From: Rhodospirillaceae bacterium
GTDB taxonomy: Bacteria; Pseudomonadota; Alphaproteobacteria; Rhodospirillales; Magnetovibrionaceae
Assembly (NCBI GenBank): GCA_029881835.1
Contig: JAOULV010000011.1
Location: forward strand, 1-14,076
Direction: 5' to 3'
Length of the DNA: 14,076 nucleotides
The position numbers were made by a program, and so were the translations under genes. Below the pieces are notes generated by a model. It saw only the letters and a list, made by a program, of their open reading frames with translations, made no database searches and was not told where the DNA came from. Positions 1 to 6,946 of this stretch are shown here, one piece after another (position 1 is the stretch's first letter; every line of letters starts with the position of its first letter).

Positions 1-2
1 AT

Positions 3-71
3 TCAACCGAAAATTCAGCCACCATAATGGTGGCGGCAAGCCTTATTAATGCGCTGGTCCAATTCACTTAA
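3..71 (+). CDS. possible 3' end of an upstream gene (partial)
   Basis: One frame is open from the left edge to a TAA at 69-71. The 22 visible residues (ending LINALVQFT) read like the C-terminus of a helical protein. Nothing identifies the family. The open stretch is short enough to arise by chance, so this is only a plausible tail of a gene that starts outside the window. Confidence 0.25.
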   Translation, partial: STENSATIMVAASLINALVQFT

Positions 72-284
72 ATATATGCTCCGCTATGTTCCGGGTTGTA
101 TTTTGGCATTTTGTAATACCGGACCACATTATTAAAGCGATTTAATGCCGGATAACGTTTTGTTTATCAAGACTGAGGACTTGCTTATGCAGGTAAATAA
201 AGTTACACCCTTGCCCACATTTGCCCAATCGGGCTATATGTGCGGACGAAAAGCCGTTTTTGGCGGTTTTTTAAGCCCTAATGG
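72..284. other. intergenic region upstream of tRNA-Thr with possible promoter and hairpins
   Basis: No convincing gene is seen. TTGCCC (211-216) and TATATG (235-240), 18 nt apart, could be a promoter for the tRNA. A bulged hairpin is possible at 90-123 (TCCG/CGGA enclosing GTATT/AATAC). An A/T-rich terminator-like hairpin lies at 249-272, where AAAAGCCG pairs with CGG plus a T run. This second structure sits between the proposed promoter and the tRNA, which weakens the promoter call. Confidence 0.3.
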
Positions 285-360
<76 letters not shown>

Positions 361-397
361 TTCCTCTTTAATTTCAACGCATTATTGTTCCCTTTCA

Positions 398-423
398 AAT
401 AGCCCTTTGTGGGTTATTATTAC
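398..423 (+). terminator. probable terminator of tRNA-Thr
   Basis: AATAGCCC (398-405) pairs with GGGTTATT (411-418) around a TTTGT loop. This gives eight pairs including one G-U. The 3' arm and the following bases are T-rich (TTATTATTA). The position, about 40 nt after the tRNA, fits transcript termination, but the T tract is interrupted. Confidence 0.45.
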
Positions 424-424
424 C

Positions 425-461
425 TTGCGCCATAAATTTGGAAAAAACGGGATTGGCGCAA
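425..461. repeat. 8-bp inverted repeat upstream of the DUF2336 gene
   Basis: TTGCGCCA (425-432) and TGGCGCAA (454-461) are perfect inverted copies separated by 21 nt. They lie about 30 nt upstream of the start codon at 493. No T run follows, so this is not a standard terminator. It could be an operator or a leader hairpin. Confidence 0.35.
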
Positions 462-492
462 AAAGGTTTATAAGTTGCGGGGGGGGCGTTTT

Positions 493-1752
493 ATGAAAAT
501 CAGCGATTTGCTTGGCAAGTTCAGAACCGGCAAGGAACTAAGTTATGAAGAAGCAAAAACCCTTGCTTCGAGTGACGACGTAAACGTGCGCCGCGAGGTT
601 GCATCCCACCCCGATGCCAGCCCGGAAATACTTTATTTTTTAGCCGAAGATATAGACCCCGACGTGCGCTTGGCAGTCGCAAACAACCAAACAACCCCAC
701 GCCAAGCCGATATTATTTTGACCGATGACAAAAGCGATGATGTAAGAAGCGAATTGGCAGAAAAAATTGCCAAGCTGTCGCCGGGCCTAAGTGCAAACGA
801 GGTAGATAAAATTCGCGCCATGACATATCAGGCGTTGGAAAAGTTGGCGCATGACCAATGCACAAAAGTGCGCGCCATAATTGCCGAAACATTGAAAGAT
901 GTTGCCGATGCCCCGCCAGAGATTATTAACAAATTGGCACGTGATATGGAGCTTATTGTTTGTCGCCCGATTTTAGAAAATTCCCCGGTGTTGACCGAGC
1001 GCGATTTAATGGAAATTATCAGCCACATTCCGGTAGAGGGATCGCTAAGCGCCATATCAAAACGCACCGACCTGCCCGATGCGGTAATGGAAGCAATTTA
1101 CGCCAGCGAAGATGTTGACGCGGTAAAAGAACTGTTGGCAAACCCGGGTAGCGATATCCCCGATGAATTGCTTGAACGCATATGCGAAGGGGCCGCCCAT
1201 GTTGATGCCTGGGCCGAAGAATTGGTTGTGCGCCCATCGTTGCCAAAAACAGTTGCCCTTAGGTTGGCCGATTTTGTTGCCGAACATCTGGTGGGCGCTT
1301 TATTAAAACGCAAAGACCTAGACCCCGAAACCGCCAAAAAGGTAAAGGAAGAGGTTTCCCTGCGCCTTGATATTGCGGCCGAAGAAGAAGCGGTTGAACA
1401 GGCCGAAACCCCGATGGAAAAAGCCAAGCGTTTAAAAAAAGCGGGCAAATTAAAACCCGCAACAGTCGCAAGCGCGCTTAAAGCAAACCAGAGCGAATAC
1501 GCCAAAGCGGTTATGGCGGTTCTTTCCGGGTTGCCGTTAAAAACCGTGGCCGGGATTTTATCGGCCAACAGCGCCAAAGGGGCGGTTGCCCTTTGCTGGA
1601 AAGCGGGCATTTCCGCCAAAGACGCGGTTGAGGTACAAAAGCGCCTTGGGCGAATTGCACCCAGCGAAACAATCAAACCCGAAGGAAACGGCTATGCCAT
1701 TAGCGACGAAGACATGGCGTGGCAATTAGACCTGATGAAAGACATGTTTTAA
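493..1752 (+). CDS. DUF2336-type protein with LRV/HEAT-like repeats
   Basis: A 419-residue, all-helical, acidic/lysine-rich protein with no signal peptide or membrane segment, so probably cytoplasmic. The N-terminal 80 residues show leucine-rich-variant repeats of about 24 residues, for example VRREVASHPDASPEILYFLA and VRLAVANNQTTP, the VRxxVAxxPxTPxxxL pattern of LRV/HEAT-like solenoids. Similar degenerate units recur in the middle (around residues 200-280). This architecture matches DUF2336, a family largely confined to Alphaproteobacteria whose function is not established; a scaffold or protein-interaction role is inference. The frame is open from a TTG at 475, but the ATG at 493 is preferred because a G-rich Shine-Dalgarno tract (479-486) ends 6 nt before it. 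The gene appears monocistronic. The residues after about 300 (EEAVEQAETPMEKAKRLKKA) look like a charged linker before a second helical block. Confidence 0.8.
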   Translation: MKISDLLGKFRTGKELSYEEAKTLASSDDVNVRREVASHPDASPEILYFLAEDIDPDVRLAVANNQTTPRQADIILTDDKSDDVRSELAEKIAKLSPGLSANEVDKIRAMTYQALEKLAHDQCTKVRAIIAETLKDVADAPPEIINKLARDMELIVCRPILENSPVLTERDLMEIISHIPVEGSLSAISKRTDLPDAVMEAIYASEDVDAVKELLANPGSDIPDELLERICEGAAHVDAWAEELVVRPSLPKTVALRLADFVAEHLVGALLKRKDLDPETAKKVKEEVSLRLDIAAEEEAVEQAETPMEKAKRLKKAGKLKPATVASALKANQSEYAKAVMAVLSGLPLKTVAGILSANSAKGAVALCWKAGISAKDAVEVQKRLGRIAPSETIKPEGNGYAISDEDMAWQLDLMKDMF

Positions 1753-1794
1753 TCGGGTTTGCGCGCCACCTCCCTTAAATAAATAATTAGATTG

Positions 1795-1823
1795 ACCAAT
1801 TAGTGGTGGGTTTTAATTTTTTT
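1795..1823 (+). terminator. weak candidate terminator after the DUF2336 gene
   Basis: ACCA (1795-1798) and TGGT (1804-1807) can form a short hairpin, followed by GGG and a T-rich tract (1811-1823). The stem is only 4 bp, so the call rests mainly on the T tract and the position about 45 nt after the stop codon. Confidence 0.25.
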
Positions 1824-1953
1824 GCCCTCAATCCGTAGATTGGCGATATAGGGAAAAGTTGTCTTGCGACCCCCCAACCAATGTTTGCAGATAATTTTTA
1901 AAAAATAATTCCATTGAAGAAGGTTTTGCCCAAGCGCAACATCCCGGCCGTGG

Positions 1954-2053
1954 ACGTTACTTTTTTCAAGGAGAATAAAAAAATGCGTTTCGCAACCACA
2001 CTTTCAGTTGCAACCACTATTGCGTTGTTGTCAGTTTCGGCAAGCGCAACCGA
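1954..2053 (+). repeat. copy 1 of a 100-nt near-identical leader plus signal-peptide block
   Basis: This stretch matches 2456-2556 at all but two positions: one extra A in the A run before the start codon of copy 2, and one A-to-G change. It spans the last 29 nt of the 5' leader with the AAGGAG ribosome binding site (1968-1973) and the first 71 nt of coding sequence (the signal peptide). Similarity falls sharply after it. Both copies also share the AT-rich 12-mer TAAAAAATAATT, about 84 nt (here 1899-1910) and 95 nt (2391-2402) before the ATG, perhaps part of the promoter. Confidence 0.9.
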
Positions 2054-2276
2054 CCTGCTAAGCCAGAGCGAAAATGAACACGCGCTAACCATAACAACAA
2101 ATGAAGGCAGCAAAACCATACAGATTGCCGCCAAGGGCGATATCAGAAGCATATGCGAAGGCTGCACGATCAGCCTTCCTGATGGCAAGGCCGAAGATGG
2201 AACATTGGTAGAAGCCGGCAAAGGCGACATCATATTTCTTACCGAAAAAGATAAGCTAGAAATTTACGGCGACTGA
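1983..2276 (+). CDS. small exported protein with C-E-G-C motif (paralogue 1)
   Basis: A 97-residue protein of unrecognised family. Residues 1-22 form a typical Sec signal peptide: MRF, a hydrophobic core, then SASA-T, with cleavage predicted after the A of SASA. The mature part, about 75 residues, is acidic and probably beta-rich. It carries a single CxxC in ICEGCTIS and a repeated K-G-D element (AAKGDI, GKGDII). An upstream in-frame ATG at 1914 would add 23 residues, but AAGGAG at 1968-1973 with 9-nt spacing and the signal peptide favour 1983. The paralogue at 2486 has the same arrangement. The pair of cysteines could form a disulfide, bind metal or bind a cofactor; nothing visible decides between these. 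A rho-independent terminator follows 34 nt downstream, so this gene is transcribed separately from its neighbour. Confidence 0.8.
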   Translation: MRFATTLSVATTIALLSVSASATDLLSQSENEHALTITTNEGSKTIQIAAKGDIRSICEGCTISLPDGKAEDGTLVEAGKGDIIFLTEKDKLEIYGD

Positions 2277-2310
2277 ACCACAGCTCCTGTAGGTCTTGTA
2301 ACGCTAAAAA

Positions 2311-2349
2311 ACGCCACGCAAATTGCGTGTTTGCGTGGCGTATTTTTTT
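2311..2349 (+). terminator. rho-independent terminator of paralogue 1
   Basis: ACGCCACGCA (2311-2320) and TGCGTGGCGT (2332-2341) form a perfect 10-bp stem with an 11-nt loop, followed by A and seven Ts (2343-2349). It lies 34 nt after the stop codon at 2276. Confidence 0.92.
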
Positions 2350-2455
2350 GCCTGATGATCAATAGAAAAAATATTTACCAAACAAAAATATAAAAAATAA
2401 TTTTATAAATCTCACTTGCAAAATAAATAATCTAAGAGCAACATCCGCGCCATGA

Positions 2456-2556
2456 ACGTTACTTTTTTCAAGGAGAATAAAAAAAATGCGTTTCGCAACC
2501 ACACTTTCAGTTGCAACCACTATTGCGTTGTTGTCAGTTTCGGCAGGCGCAACCGA
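2456..2556 (+). repeat. copy 2 of the leader plus signal-peptide block
   Basis: Counterpart of 1954-2053. It contains AAGGAG at 2470-2475, an A run of eight where copy 1 has seven, and an A-to-G change at the signal-peptide end (SAS to SAG). The upstream similarity continues more weakly for about 20 nt (GCAACATCC). This indicates tandem duplication with the 5' part kept homogeneous. Confidence 0.9.
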
Positions 2557-2782
2557 TATTATAAGCCATAGCGAAAATGCGCACACCCTTAGCATTACAA
2601 TGGCAGATGGAACCACAGCCATGGTTGATGTAGCAGCCAAAGGCGAAGTTCTGGATGTATGCGAAGGCTGCACGATCAGCATGGAAAACGGCACTGAAGC
2701 AGAGGGAACATCGGTTCAGGCCGAAAAAGGTGACCTAGTTGTATTGACCGCAGAAGACAAACTGCAAATCAATGCCGACTAA
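2486..2782 (+). CDS. small exported protein with C-E-G-C motif (paralogue 2)
   Basis: A 98-residue paralogue of the preceding small protein. The signal peptide is identical apart from S to G near the cleavage site (SAGA-T). The mature part aligns over its whole length with a one-residue gap and about half of positions identical. Conserved elements are ATDxxSxSENxHxLxIT, AAKG, CEGCTIS, KGD, LTxxDKL and the final D. The cysteine pair lies in VCEGCTIS. It has its own ribosome binding site (AAGGAG, 10 nt before ATG) and is cut off from paralogue 1 by the terminator at 2311-2349, so it needs its own promoter; TTTACC (2374-2379) and TAATTT (2398-2403) are candidates. The family is not recognised. 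The conservation pattern suggests an envelope protein kept in two expressed variants. Confidence 0.8.
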   Translation: MRFATTLSVATTIALLSVSAGATDIISHSENAHTLSITMADGTTAMVDVAAKGEVLDVCEGCTISMENGTEAEGTSVQAEKGDLVVLTAEDKLQINAD

Positions 2783-2806
2783 AATATTTATTGAAGCTTG
2801 ATAAGG

Positions 2807-2840
2807 ATAGGGGCGCGTTTTATTTAATTCGCGCCCCTAT
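2807..2840. terminator. convergent hairpin between paralogue 2 and the methyltransferase gene
   Basis: ATAGGGGCGCG (2807-2817) and CGCGCCCCTAT (2830-2840) form a perfect 11-bp stem with a 12-nt A/T loop. It lies 24 nt after the plus-strand stop codon and contains the last codons and stop of the minus-strand gene. There is no T run on either side, so it may act as a bidirectional block or an RNA-stabilising 3' structure rather than a classical terminator. Confidence 0.5.
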
Positions 2841-3633
2841 TCACGTCCAGCGGTTTTGTGGCGCGAAACCTTCCGGGGCGCAATTCCCCCTTATCTAAAA
2901 CAACGGTCAACGCACGCCAATCTTCGACAAAGTATTCCTGTTTTTCTTTTCCCAATGCCGCAATCATTGCCGGTTTTAGCCGAGACATCATTGATTCGTA
3001 TTCTTTGTGGGCCAGTTCGCGGTTTGTGTCGGTTATGTCGGTTAAGGTCACATCCACAAACCCGGTGTTTTGCAAAATTTGCCCGTAATGTTCCGGTGTA
3101 TCCATGTGGTATGTCAGGCCTTCGATTTTGAAGAAATATTCCATATCGGGGCTAAACGGTTGTGGTCCACACATCCAATCGGCGGCGGCAAGAACACCGC
3201 CCGGTTTTAACACACGAAATACCTCGGCAAAAAATGCGCGTTTATCGGCAATGTGAATCCAACTGTCTTTGCCGAACACAACGTCAAATGTGTTATCGGC
3301 AAATTCCAATGGTCCGGGTTTAACCAAACTGCATTTAACGCGCTGGTCCATACCTTTTGCGCGCACCCTATCAACGGCGCGATATATAAGACCCGGTTCA
3401 ATGTCTATGCCAACGACTTGGGCGCCAAATTCTTCGGCTAACAGCGTATCAAACCCGCCAATGCCACACCCGATATCAAGCACCAGCTTATCGGCAAGGT
3501 CCAATCCGCTTACTATGGCGCGCGCGGCTTCGGGTCCGCCGGGCGAAAGGAAGCCGTCACCCCATATCATCTGCAAGAATTCGATTAGGGTGTCTGAATA
3601 TTCGTCTTCGTGGGCGGTGTCCGCATTGTTCAT
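2824..3633 (-). CDS. SAM-dependent methyltransferase, phosphoethanolamine N-methyltransferase-like
   Basis: A 269-residue class I (Rossmann) methyltransferase, predicted cytoplasmic. The SAM-binding motif I is VLDIGCGIGG (51-60), followed by the acidic-loop motif GIDIEP (75-80), FDVVFGKDSWIHI (116-128) and RVLKPGG (140-146). Features beyond the generic fold resemble the PEAMT/PMT group: GDGFLSPGGPEAAR before motif I, KDSWIHIADK in place of the plant RDTILHIQDK, HYGQILQNTGF, and a C-terminal EDW...F.A.KPL segment. PEAMT enzymes methylate phosphoethanolamine towards phosphocholine; related enzymes act on glycine or dimethylglycine, so the substrate is not certain. The frame extends to a TTG at 3699, but the added 22 residues look non-conserved. 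The ATG at 3633 is preferred, although neither start has a clear Shine-Dalgarno. The gene is divergent from soeA and convergent with the small exported protein gene. Confidence 0.75.
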   Translation of the reverse strand: MNNADTAHEDEYSDTLIEFLQMIWGDGFLSPGGPEAARAIVSGLDLADKLVLDIGCGIGGFDTLLAEEFGAQVVGIDIEPGLIYRAVDRVRAKGMDQRVKCSLVKPGPLEFADNTFDVVFGKDSWIHIADKRAFFAEVFRVLKPGGVLAAADWMCGPQPFSPDMEYFFKIEGLTYHMDTPEHYGQILQNTGFVDVTLTDITDTNRELAHKEYESMMSRLKPAMIAALGKEKQEYFVEDWRALTVVLDKGELRPGRFRATKPLDVNRGAN

Positions 3634-3803
3634 GGGCAAAATGTTAATCACCGGATTCAAGCAATCGCAATAGGGATAATTTGCAAGCACTGACGCCAAA
3701 TAACGAATAACCAGCCAACCGCCCTTGGCGGAGATTTTCCCATCTGTTTGAAATTGCTACAAACCTTGGAATATTTGTTAAAAAATGGCTTTTTTTAGCG
3801 GTT

Positions 3804-3833
3804 TTGAGCAATTTTAGCTTTCACTTATATAAT
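3804..3833 (+). promoter_or_regulatory. sigma-70-type promoter of soeABC
   Basis: TTGAGC (3804-3809) and a perfect TATAAT (3828-3833) are separated by 18 nt. Transcription would start near 3840, leaving a leader of about 180 nt before soeA. The rest of 3634-3803, the divergent spacer to the methyltransferase, shows no gene. It has a small CCGCC/GGCGG hairpin at 3719-3731 and A/T-rich tracts. Confidence 0.6.
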
Positions 3834-3839
3834 AATTTT

Positions 3840-4018
3840 ATTATACAAATACCAAAATCGGGGGGCAGCGCTTCTGAAGATTCCCCTAAAAGCCCAGAAC
3901 CGGGATATAACCCGGTCTTAGATAAACCGACCAAAACAGGCCGCAATCATACATTGGTGGGCCAGCAGGCTTTACACCGAAGGGCACTAATTTAAGGGCC
4001 TTCGTGGAGACATTATTA
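3840..4018 (+). promoter_or_regulatory. long structured 5' leader of soeABC
   Basis: Several hairpins can form. ACCGGG/CCCGGT (3899-3904/3911-3916) has loop ATATAA. GGTG/CACC (3956-3959/3975-3978) encloses GCC/GGC (3961-3963/3968-3970). CGAAGG/CCTTCG (3978-3983/3999-4004) runs directly into the ribosome binding site GTGGAG (4004-4009). The last two compete for base 3978. No known riboswitch class was recognised. A regulatory role in translation of soeA is inferred from the position only. Confidence 0.4.
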
Positions 4019-6946
4019 ATGACCGTCGAGCAAACGCCCGGGTTTAAATTCAGGGATGCCCACGCCGAAGAAGACAACGTCGATCTTTCCCCGTCATTGG
4101 GTGACGAGGTCAAGTACACCACATGTTATATGTGTGCGTGCCGTTGCGGCATTAGGGTTTACCTAAAAGACGGCAAAGTTCGCTATATTCAGGGCAACAA
4201 TAACCACCCCATCAACAAAGGCGTGCTGTGCGGCAAGGGTTCGAGCGGCATCATGCAGCATTATTCCCCGGCGCGGCTTTCAAAACCGCTAAAACGTGTG
4301 GGCGAACGCGGTTCGGGTGAATTTGAAGAAATCGAATGGGAAGAAGCGCTGGAAATAGCCACAAGCAGGCTTAAAAAAATTCGTGCAGAAGACCCGTCAA
4401 AATTAGCGTTTTTTACCGGGCGCGACCAATCCCAAGCCACCACCGGGTGGTGGGCATCAATGTTTGGTACGCCAAATTATGCCGCGCACGGTGGTTTTTG
4501 TTCGGTCAACATGGCAGCCGCCGGGCTTTACACCATTGGCGGTGCATTCTGGGAATTCGGCGAACCGGACTGGGGCTTAACAAAATATTTCATGATGTTC
4601 GGCATGGCCGAAGACCATGATAGCAACCCCATAAAAATAGGTCTTGGAAAACTTAAAAAACGCGGCGCGAAATTTATTTCGGTCAACCCTATCCGCACCG
4701 GTTATTCGGCCATTGCCGATGAATGGGTCGGTATCCGCCCCGGAACCGATGGCCTGTTTATTATGGCCCTAATGCATGAATTGCTAAAAGCCGGCAAAGT
4801 CGATCAACAGTATCTGGTGCGCTACACCAATGCCCCATGGCTGGTAATCCAAGACCAAGGCGCAGATGACCACGGCATGTTTGCCCGTGATGAAAATGGC
4901 GACCCTTTAGTGTGGAGCACCAAAGACGAAGCATTAAAACCATCAACCGATATTACCACCACGCCAGCACTTAAAGGCGAATACAAACTGGCCGATGGCC
5001 GCACCGCGGTTCCTAGTTTTCAAATTATGGCCGAGCGCTATTTGGATGAAAAATACGCACCCGCCGCCGTTGCCGAAACCTGTGGGTTAAAAGCAGATGA
5101 TATCAAACGTATTGCGGCAGAGCTTGCCCATGTCGCGTTTGAAGAAGAAATCGTTCTTGATATTAAATGGGTAGATTGGGCCGGGCGCAAACAAGATAGA
5201 ATGATTGGCCGCCCGGTATCGTTCCACGCCATGCGTGGTATTTCGGCCCATTCAAACGGTTTTCATACCTGCCGGGCAATCCATTTGTTGCAAATGCTGT
5301 TAGGTTCGGTTGAAGTGCCGGGTGGTTTTCGCATCAAGGCACCGTTTCCTAAACCAATCCCGCCGACCAACAAACCAACCGGCAAGGTTGACCATATCAA
5401 ACCCGGTACCCACTTGCCCGGTATGGCGTTGGGCTTTCCCACCGAACCTGCTGATTTGTTATTAAAAGAAGATGGCTCGGCAGTGCGAATTGACAAGGCC
5501 TATACATGGGAACACCCGCTGGCCAGCCACGGCTTAATGCACATGGTTATTCATAACGCATGGAAAGGTGATCCATATAAAATTGATACCCTTTTGTTGT
5601 TCATGGCAAACATGAGCTGGAATTCGTCGATGAACACATCAAAGGTCATCGAAATGCTGACCGACAAAGATGAAAACGGCGAATACAAAATACCCAACAT
5701 AATTTATTCCGATGCCTATTATTCGGAAATGGTTGCTTATGCCGACCTGATACTACCCGACACCACATATCTGGAACGCTTTGATTGCATTTCGTTGTTG
5801 GATAGACCAATTTCGTCACCCCATTCGGCGGCCGATGCCATTCGTTACCCCATCGTTGAACCCGACCGCGATGTTCGCGGGTTCCAGGGCGTATTGCTGG
5901 ATATCGGCGCAAGGCTTGGCCTGCCGGGATTGGTCAACGATGACGGTTCGCCCAAATATCCCGGCGGCTACCCCGATTATATTGCCAACCATGAACGCCA
6001 ACCCGGTGTTGGCTTGCTGGCCGGATGGCGCTTGGAAGACGAAGACGGCGACCATATGGATTGCCGCGGTCCCGCCAACCCTGATCAATTGGAAAAATAT
6101 CTTGAAAACCAAAGCTTCTGGCATCATGAATTTTTGCCCGAACATACATATTACAAGATGGCTAACCGTGGTTACCTTGAATGGGCGCATGAATTAGGTT
6201 GCGTTGTAACCAAAACCCAGATTGTTTTTCATATGTATTCGGAAATTTTGCAGTCATTCAAATTGGCGGGCGAAGGCCACGGCGCACACCAACCGCCGGA
6301 AAAAGACCGCGAACGGATAAAAACATATTTTGATCCGTTGCCCATCTGGTATCAGCCGCTAGAAGAAACCATGACCGATTTGGATGAGTATCCATTACAC
6401 GCCCTAACCCAACGCCCGATGCACATGTATCATTCATGGGGTTCGCAAAATGCGTGGTTAAGGCAAATCACCAACATGAACTATCTTTACATCAACCGCG
6501 AAACCGCAGCCAAACAAGGTATAGTTGATGAAGATTGGGTTTGGGTAATAAGCCCGTATAACCGCATCAAGGTGCAGGTAAAACTGATGGATGGGGTTAA
6601 CCCCAACACGGTCTGGACATGGAACGCCATCGGCAAACGCTCAGGCGCGTGGAATTTGGACAAAGATGCACCCGAAAGCAAAAAAGGTTTTTTGTTAAAC
6701 CATGTTATCAGCGAATTGTTGCCGCCCAGGGGTGATGGCTATCGTTATTCCAACTCTGACCCCATTACCGGGCAGGCCGCGTGGTTTGACCTTAGGGTAA
6801 AAATTGAAAAAGCATCCCCCGATGAAGCGGGTGAAACTTTCCCGCAGTTCAAGGCCACCAAAAAACCACCGCATATGCCGAAAAAACCGAAAATACTTCG
6901 TTATGGCGCTGAATTTAAAACCCACAAAAAGGGAGGGAAAAAATGA
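4019..6946 (+). CDS. soeA: SoeA, molybdopterin catalytic subunit of cytoplasmic sulfite dehydrogenase
   Basis: A 975-residue member of the DMSO reductase superfamily. SoeABC oxidises sulfite to sulfate in the cytoplasm and feeds electrons to quinone. No Tat or Sec signal is present, as expected for SoeA and unlike PsrA/PhsA/DmsA. The N-terminal 4Fe-4S motif is C36-x2-C39-x3-C43-x27-C71 (TTCYMCACRCG ... VLCGKG). C161 in HGGFCSVNM sits where the family carries its protein ligand to Mo. The molybdopterin-binding body follows (PVSFHAMRGISAHSNGF, then VEVPGGF), with the dinucleotide-binding barrel near the C-terminus (YPLHALTQRP to WTWNAIGKRSGAWNL). The frame continues to a GTG at 4004, but the ATG at 4019 lies 9 nt after GGAG and gives the SoeA-like start MTVEQTPGFKFRDAH. 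The stop overlaps soeB by ATGA. A PsrA- or tetrathionate-reductase-like role is less likely given size, lack of signal and partner types. Confidence 0.9.
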   Translation: MTVEQTPGFKFRDAHAEEDNVDLSPSLGDEVKYTTCYMCACRCGIRVYLKDGKVRYIQGNNNHPINKGVLCGKGSSGIMQHYSPARLSKPLKRVGERGSGEFEEIEWEEALEIATSRLKKIRAEDPSKLAFFTGRDQSQATTGWWASMFGTPNYAAHGGFCSVNMAAAGLYTIGGAFWEFGEPDWGLTKYFMMFGMAEDHDSNPIKIGLGKLKKRGAKFISVNPIRTGYSAIADEWVGIRPGTDGLFIMALMHELLKAGKVDQQYLVRYTNAPWLVIQDQGADDHGMFARDENGDPLVWSTKDEALKPSTDITTTPALKGEYKLADGRTAVPSFQIMAERYLDEKYAPAAVAETCGLKADDIKRIAAELAHVAFEEEIVLDIKWVDWAGRKQDRMIGRPVSFHAMRGISAHSNGFHTCRAIHLLQMLLGSVEVPGGFRIKAPFPKPIPPTNKPTGKVDHIKPGTHLPGMALGFPTEPADLLLKEDGSAVRIDKAYTWEHPLASHGLMHMVIHNAWKGDPYKIDTLLLFMANMSWNSSMNTSKVIEMLTDKDENGEYKIPNIIYSDAYYSEMVAYADLILPDTTYLERFDCISLLDRPISSPHSAADAIRYPIVEPDRDVRGFQGVLLDIGARLGLPGLVNDDGSPKYPGGYPDYIANHERQPGVGLLAGWRLEDEDGDHMDCRGPANPDQLEKYLENQSFWHHEFLPEHTYYKMANRGYLEWAHELGCVVTKTQIVFHMYSEILQSFKLAGEGHGAHQPPEKDRERIKTYFDPLPIWYQPLEETMTDLDEYPLHALTQRPMHMYHSWGSQNAWLRQITNMNYLYINRETAAKQGIVDEDWVWVISPYNRIKVQVKLMDGVNPNTVWTWNAIGKRSGAWNLDKDAPESKKGFLLNHVISELLPPRGDGYRYSNSDPITGQAAWFDLRVKIEKASPDEAGETFPQFKATKKPPHMPKKPKILRYGAEFKTHKKGGKK

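Noticed and set aside
1098..1676. 192-codon minus-strand open frame inside the DUF2336 gene
   Set aside because: It is antisense to a gene with clear repeat structure. Its Ser/Ala-rich composition is what is expected from reverse reading of codon-biased sequence.
1898..2694. Two similar 111-codon minus-strand frames across the small exported protein genes
   Set aside because: Their similarity simply mirrors the duplicated plus-strand leader and signal sequence; the plus strand has the ribosome binding sites and signal peptides.
2856..3673. Several plus-strand open frames opposite the methyltransferase gene
   Set aside because: They are shadows of a minus-strand gene with all SAM-binding motifs in order.
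3804..3995. 63-codon plus-strand ORF in the soeA leader
   Set aside because: It begins within the proposed promoter, upstream of the expected transcription start, and has no ribosome binding site or recognisable features.
4004..4018. GTG at 4004 as the soeA start
   Set aside because: It would lie inside the GTGGAG ribosome binding site that serves the ATG at 4019.
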